A DNA stretch of 64,000 nucleotides. It comes from Shimia sp965227725. Its GTDB lineage: Bacteria > Pseudomonadota > Alphaproteobacteria > Rhodobacterales > Rhodobacteraceae. A model generated the notes under the pieces. The model had not been told where the DNA came from. It ran no database searches and saw only the letters and a program-made list of their open reading frames with translations. A program made the translations under genes and the position numbers. The stretch's first letter is position 1. Every line of letters starts with the position of its first letter. The stretch is taken from assembly GCF_965227725.1 (NCBI RefSeq), contig NZ_CBDDGH010000005.1, forward strand, positions 744,001 to 808,000, read 5' to 3'. This document shows, piece by piece, positions 60,960-64,000 of this stretch.

Positions 60960-61925
60960 ATGTCTTTGTCCCGCAGACGTTTCCTCATGTCCTCATTGGC
61001 AGCCCCCGCATTGATCAGCCTGCCGAAAGTACTCCACGCCAAAGGCCCCACCGCCAAAGCCTTGCCAGCCACTGTGCGCTTTACGGTCGGAGAGGCCACC
61101 GTGACGGCGCTTTTGGATGGCTATCTCGACGCCGCACCGGGGCTGTTGTCTGATTTTGACGAACCAGCCATTTCCTCTGCACTGGCAGACGCGCAGCAAA
61201 CGCTCCAGTCGGGCGGCGTCCGCATTCCTGTAAATGCCTTTCTAATCGAACAAGGCGCCAGAAAAACCCTAATCGACGCGGGCTCAGCCAATCTGATGGG
61301 AGACACGCTTGGCGCGATGGGCGCAGCCCTTGAGGCCATCGGGGTGTCTGCCATGGACATCGACGCCGTTGCGCTGACCCATATGCACCCTGACCACGCT
61401 GGCGGGCTGCTCAACACTGATGGCAGCGCCGCTTTCCCCAATGCGCAGATCGCTGTTTCTGAGACCGAATATAACTTCTGGCACGATGACGCCATCATGA
61501 CCAGTGTGCCTGAGGGCAGCCGCGGCTTCTTCCAGATGGCGCGCAACAGTCTGGCGCCCTACACAGATCAGCTATTGTTTCATGCCAAGGAACAGGAGCC
61601 TTTGGCGGGGCTGGTCGCCCTGCCCCTGCCGGGACATACGCCGGGGCACACCGGCTACCTCCTGCAATCCGGCGGTGAGCAATTGCTGTTCTGGGGCGAC
61701 ATCGTGCACATGACCGCCTTGCAATTCGCAAATCCGGGCCTCACCCTCGCCTTTGATGGAGATCCGAAACAGACCGTCGACACCCGCCTGCAGATGTTTG
61801 ACCGCGCGGTTGCAGACAACCTGCTGGTCACCGGCGCGCATCTGGATTTCCCGGGCTTTGGCAAGGTGCAAAAATCGGCGAACGGCTTCAGCTATCAGGC
61901 AGCTCCGTGGCAATACGGCGCCTAA
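60960..61925 (+). CDS. Tat-exported MBL-fold metallo-hydrolase
   Basis: The 321-residue protein begins with a twin-arginine signal (MSLSRRRFLMSSLAAPALIS). The metallo-beta-lactamase fold is clear: THMHPDHAGGLL near residue 140 supplies the HxHxDH ligands, PLPGHTPGHTGY near 223 and LLFWGDIVH near 243 supply the others, and TGAHLDFPG near 295 the last His. It would act in the periplasm on an ester, lactone or similar substrate. The divergent LysR gene suggests substrate-induced expression. Confidence 0.9.
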   Translation: MSLSRRRFLMSSLAAPALISLPKVLHAKGPTAKALPATVRFTVGEATVTALLDGYLDAAPGLLSDFDEPAISSALADAQQTLQSGGVRIPVNAFLIEQGARKTLIDAGSANLMGDTLGAMGAALEAIGVSAMDIDAVALTHMHPDHAGGLLNTDGSAAFPNAQIAVSETEYNFWHDDAIMTSVPEGSRGFFQMARNSLAPYTDQLLFHAKEQEPLAGLVALPLPGHTPGHTGYLLQSGGEQLLFWGDIVHMTALQFANPGLTLAFDGDPKQTVDTRLQMFDRAVADNLLVTGAHLDFPGFGKVQKSANGFSYQAAPWQYGA

Positions 61926-62032
61926 ATACTCAGATGCACCGTCTGTTAGCGCAGACGGTGCAATCCATGGTTCCCTTTACCCAAGTGATCCTTTAAGCAA
62001 CGCGCCAAGTATTGATTGAGAGGACACGCCCC

Positions 62033-63082
62033 ATGAGCGACGGCAAAAACGGCATCACCTACGCAGATGCAGGTGTGGACATCGACGCAGGCAACGCGCT
62101 GGTGGAGCGCATCAAGCCCGCTGCGAAACGTACAACACGTTCCGGCGTGATGGCTGGCCTTGGAGGCTTTGGCGCGCTCTTTGATCTCAAAGACGCAGGC
62201 TATACCGATCCGATCCTGGTCGCGGCCACCGATGGTGTGGGCACCAAGCTGCGCATTGCGATCGACACCGGAAATGTTGACGGCGTGGGCATTGATCTGG
62301 TCGCCATGTGCGTGAACGATCTGGTGTGTCAGGGCGCTGAACCTCTGTTCTTCCTCGACTATTTTGCCACCGGCAAACTCGAAACCGAAACCGCCGCACG
62401 CATCATCGAAGGCATCGCAGAAGGCTGCTACCAGTCCGGCTGCGCTCTGATCGGCGGCGAAACCGCAGAAATGCCCGGCATGTATGAAGCGGGCGATTTT
62501 GACCTTGCGGGCTTCTCTGTTGGCGCGATGGAACGCGGAGCAGACCTGCCGGCCGGCGTGAAAGAGGGCGATGTGCTTCTGGGGCTCAGCTCCAACGGCG
62601 TACACTCCAACGGCTACAGCCTTGTGCGCAAGCTTGTTGAGGTTTCCGGCCTTGGCTGGGATGACACCTGCCCATGGGATGACAGCCAGACCCTCGGTGC
62701 TGCGCTGCTTGCGCCAACCCGTCTTTATGTGAAACAGGCGCTGGCCGCCGTGCGCGCAGGTGGCGTGCATGCTCTGGCCCACATCACCGGCGGCGGCCTC
62801 ACCGAAAACCTGCCGCGTGTGCTGCCAGAAGGTCTGGCCGGTGCGATTGACCTCTCCAGCTGGGAGCTGCCTCCTGTGTTCCAATGGCTCGCCAAAACCG
62901 GCGGCATGGATGAAGCTGAGCTGCTCAAGACCTTCAACTGCGGCGTGGGCATGATCCTGTCTGTGGAAGCGGATCAAGCCGATGCGCTTGCGACGCTTCT
63001 GCGCGAGCAGGGTGAAACCGTTTATACCCTTGGCACCGTGACCAAAGGCGAAGGCGTCACCTACAGCGGATCGCTTCTGTGA
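62033..63082 (+). CDS. purM: Phosphoribosylformylglycinamidine cyclo-ligase (AIR synthetase)
   Basis: The start at 62033 (MSDGKNGITYADAGVDIDAG) gives 349 residues. The ATP-dependent enzyme closes the imidazole ring in purine synthesis. Motifs DGVGTKLRIA near residue 70, GAEPLFFLDYFATGKL near 103, and GGETAEMPGMYEAGDFDLAG near 145 are intact. Its stop overlaps the purN start (GTGA), the usual purMN pair. Confidence 0.97.
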   Translation: MSDGKNGITYADAGVDIDAGNALVERIKPAAKRTTRSGVMAGLGGFGALFDLKDAGYTDPILVAATDGVGTKLRIAIDTGNVDGVGIDLVAMCVNDLVCQGAEPLFFLDYFATGKLETETAARIIEGIAEGCYQSGCALIGGETAEMPGMYEAGDFDLAGFSVGAMERGADLPAGVKEGDVLLGLSSNGVHSNGYSLVRKLVEVSGLGWDDTCPWDDSQTLGAALLAPTRLYVKQALAAVRAGGVHALAHITGGGLTENLPRVLPEGLAGAIDLSSWELPPVFQWLAKTGGMDEAELLKTFNCGVGMILSVEADQADALATLLREQGETVYTLGTVTKGEGVTYSGSLL

Positions 63083-63672
63083 AAAAACGCGTTGCGATTT
63101 TTATCTCCGGCGGCGGATCCAATATGGTCCGCCTGCTGGAGGACATGGCCGCACCCGGTCATGAGGCAGAGCCGGTTCTGGTGCTTGCCAACAGCGCCGA
63201 TGCTGGCGGTCTTGCCAAAGCGTCGGCCATGGGTGTGCCAACCATCTCCGTCGACCACCGCCCGTTTAAGGGCAACCGCCCGGCTTTTGAGGCGGCGCTT
63301 CAGGCAGAGCTTGATAAGGTCCAACCGGACATCCTTTGTCTGGCCGGGTTCATGCGTGTGCTCACCGAAGGCTTTGTCGCTCCATGGGAAGGCCGGATGC
63401 TGAACATTCACCCGTCCCTGCTGCCCAAATACAAAGGCTTGCACACACATGCGCGTGCGCTCGAAGCGGGCGATGCGGAACATGGCTGCACTGTGCATAT
63501 GGTCACGCCTCTGCTGGATGACGGTCCAATTCTGGGCCAGGCGCGTGTGCCGGTCTTGCCAGACGACACCCCCGAAACTCTCGCGGAACGCGTTTTGGTA
63601 CAGGAGCACCGGCTTTATCCCGCCGCTCTGCGCCGTTTCGCCGCCGGAAATACCACACCCTTCACGCTTTAA
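63079..63672 (+). CDS. purN: Phosphoribosylglycinamide formyltransferase
   Basis: This 197-residue folate-dependent enzyme formylates GAR. The N-terminal loop VAIFISGGGSNMVRLLE, the catalytic Asn and His in MLNIHPSLLPKYKGLHTHAR near residue 112, and the catalytic Asp in TPLLDDGPILGQA near 148 are all present. The start is a GTG overlapping purM. Length is slightly under the 210 of E. coli. Confidence 0.96.
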   Translation: MKKRVAIFISGGGSNMVRLLEDMAAPGHEAEPVLVLANSADAGGLAKASAMGVPTISVDHRPFKGNRPAFEAALQAELDKVQPDILCLAGFMRVLTEGFVAPWEGRMLNIHPSLLPKYKGLHTHARALEAGDAEHGCTVHMVTPLLDDGPILGQARVPVLPDDTPETLAERVLVQEHRLYPAALRRFAAGNTTPFTL

Positions 63673-63757
63673 GGGTTGGTGAATTGCTTTCCCCTATGTT
63701 TCTGCTTAGTGCTGGTTAGAAGAGCACGGCAATACGGACGAAGAAGATACGCCACCT

Positions 63758-64000
63758 ATGAAGACCATCACCACCACTGAAGAGCTTGCGCAGTTCTGCG
63801 AAATAGCGCGCAAGGCCCCCTACGTTACCATCGACACCGAGTTTCTGCGGGAACGCACCTACTACTCCAAGCTGTGTCTCGTTCAACTCGCTGTGCCCAG
63901 CGACATGCCCGGTGACGAAGAGGACAAGGCGGTTCTGGTCGACCCATTGGTGGATGGCATCTCCCTTGATCCGCTCTATGAGCTCTTCCGCGATACCTCT
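63758..64000 (+). CDS. rnd: Ribonuclease D, 3' end outside window
   Basis: Only the first 81 codons are in the window. They begin MKTITTTEELAQFCEIARKA and contain the DEDD exonuclease motif I, YVTIDTEFLRERTYYSKLCL, which marks RNase D, a 3'-5' exonuclease that trims tRNA precursors. The frame is open to the last base. It lies 85 bases after purN and may have its own promoter. Confidence 0.9.
   Translation, partial: MKTITTTEELAQFCEIARKAPYVTIDTEFLRERTYYSKLCLVQLAVPSDMPGDEEDKAVLVDPLVDGISLDPLYELFRDTS

Overview
The window comes from a marine alphaproteobacterium of the family Rhodobacteraceae (Roseobacter group). This rests on gene content and order: a ChpT-type phosphotransferase, olsBA ornithine-lipid genes, a trgA-trgB-cysK tellurite locus, a DMSP demethylase gene (dmdA) next to an acuI-type reductase, a circularly permuted two-piece tmRNA, an alpha-type SspB, and L21 with a long Ala/Lys/HhH tail. 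All assignments are from reading sequence and translations; no database search was possible.

Region 1 (1-8.3 kb) is accessory and looks like the end of a prophage. It has a tail-spike-like pectate-lyase protein (cut by the window edge), a holin-like protein, a tiny membrane protein, an amidase endolysin, an overlapping Rz/Rz1-type spanin pair, a 1,275-residue cadherin-like repeat protein with a SPRY-like end, a free-standing winged-helix protein and two small unknowns. It ends at a 43-nt 5' fragment of a tRNA-Ser gene that probably marks the attachment junction.

Region 2 (8.5-24 kb) is core chromosome: rplU-rpmA, a LysE exporter, a GNAT, obgE-proB-proA, chpT divergent from a DUF3553 gene, olsB-olsA, a GST, rpsB-tsf, a chemoreceptor and a solo LuxR regulator with a nearby palindrome. 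Region 3 (24.4-32 kb) is a complete phosphate regulon on the minus strand, phoR-pstS-pstC-pstA-pstB-phoU-phoB, with Pho boxes before phoR and pstS and a hairpin attenuator between pstS and pstC. Region 4 (32-46 kb) carries a hexapeptide protein, gmk, yicC, a PAS protein, alaX, an MscS-type channel, cysK-trgB-trgA-cfa, a photolyase, a cysteine-desulfurase-like enzyme, a HIT protein and a DsrE-like protein.

Region 5 (46.2-53.3 kb) is the most notable metabolic block. A minus-strand run DUF2182-DUF1326-DinB-dmdA-acuI is divergent from a FadR-type regulator, and the gap between them holds two near-identical 17-bp operator candidates. After the regulator come a Tat-exported dioxygenase-like protein, a ferric-reductase-like membrane protein and a TenA protein. 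Region 6 (53.4-64 kb) has the permuted ssrA gene (tag ANDNRAPVAVAA), a SnoaL-like protein, chrA, sspB, fumC, a small exported peptide, a DUF4169/RHH pair, sufE, a lipoprotein, a tRNA with anticodon CAT, a lysR/metallo-hydrolase pair, purM-purN and the start of rnd.

Three copies of a short intergenic repeat (core AAATATCCCCGCCGGAGGC) are scattered through the window.
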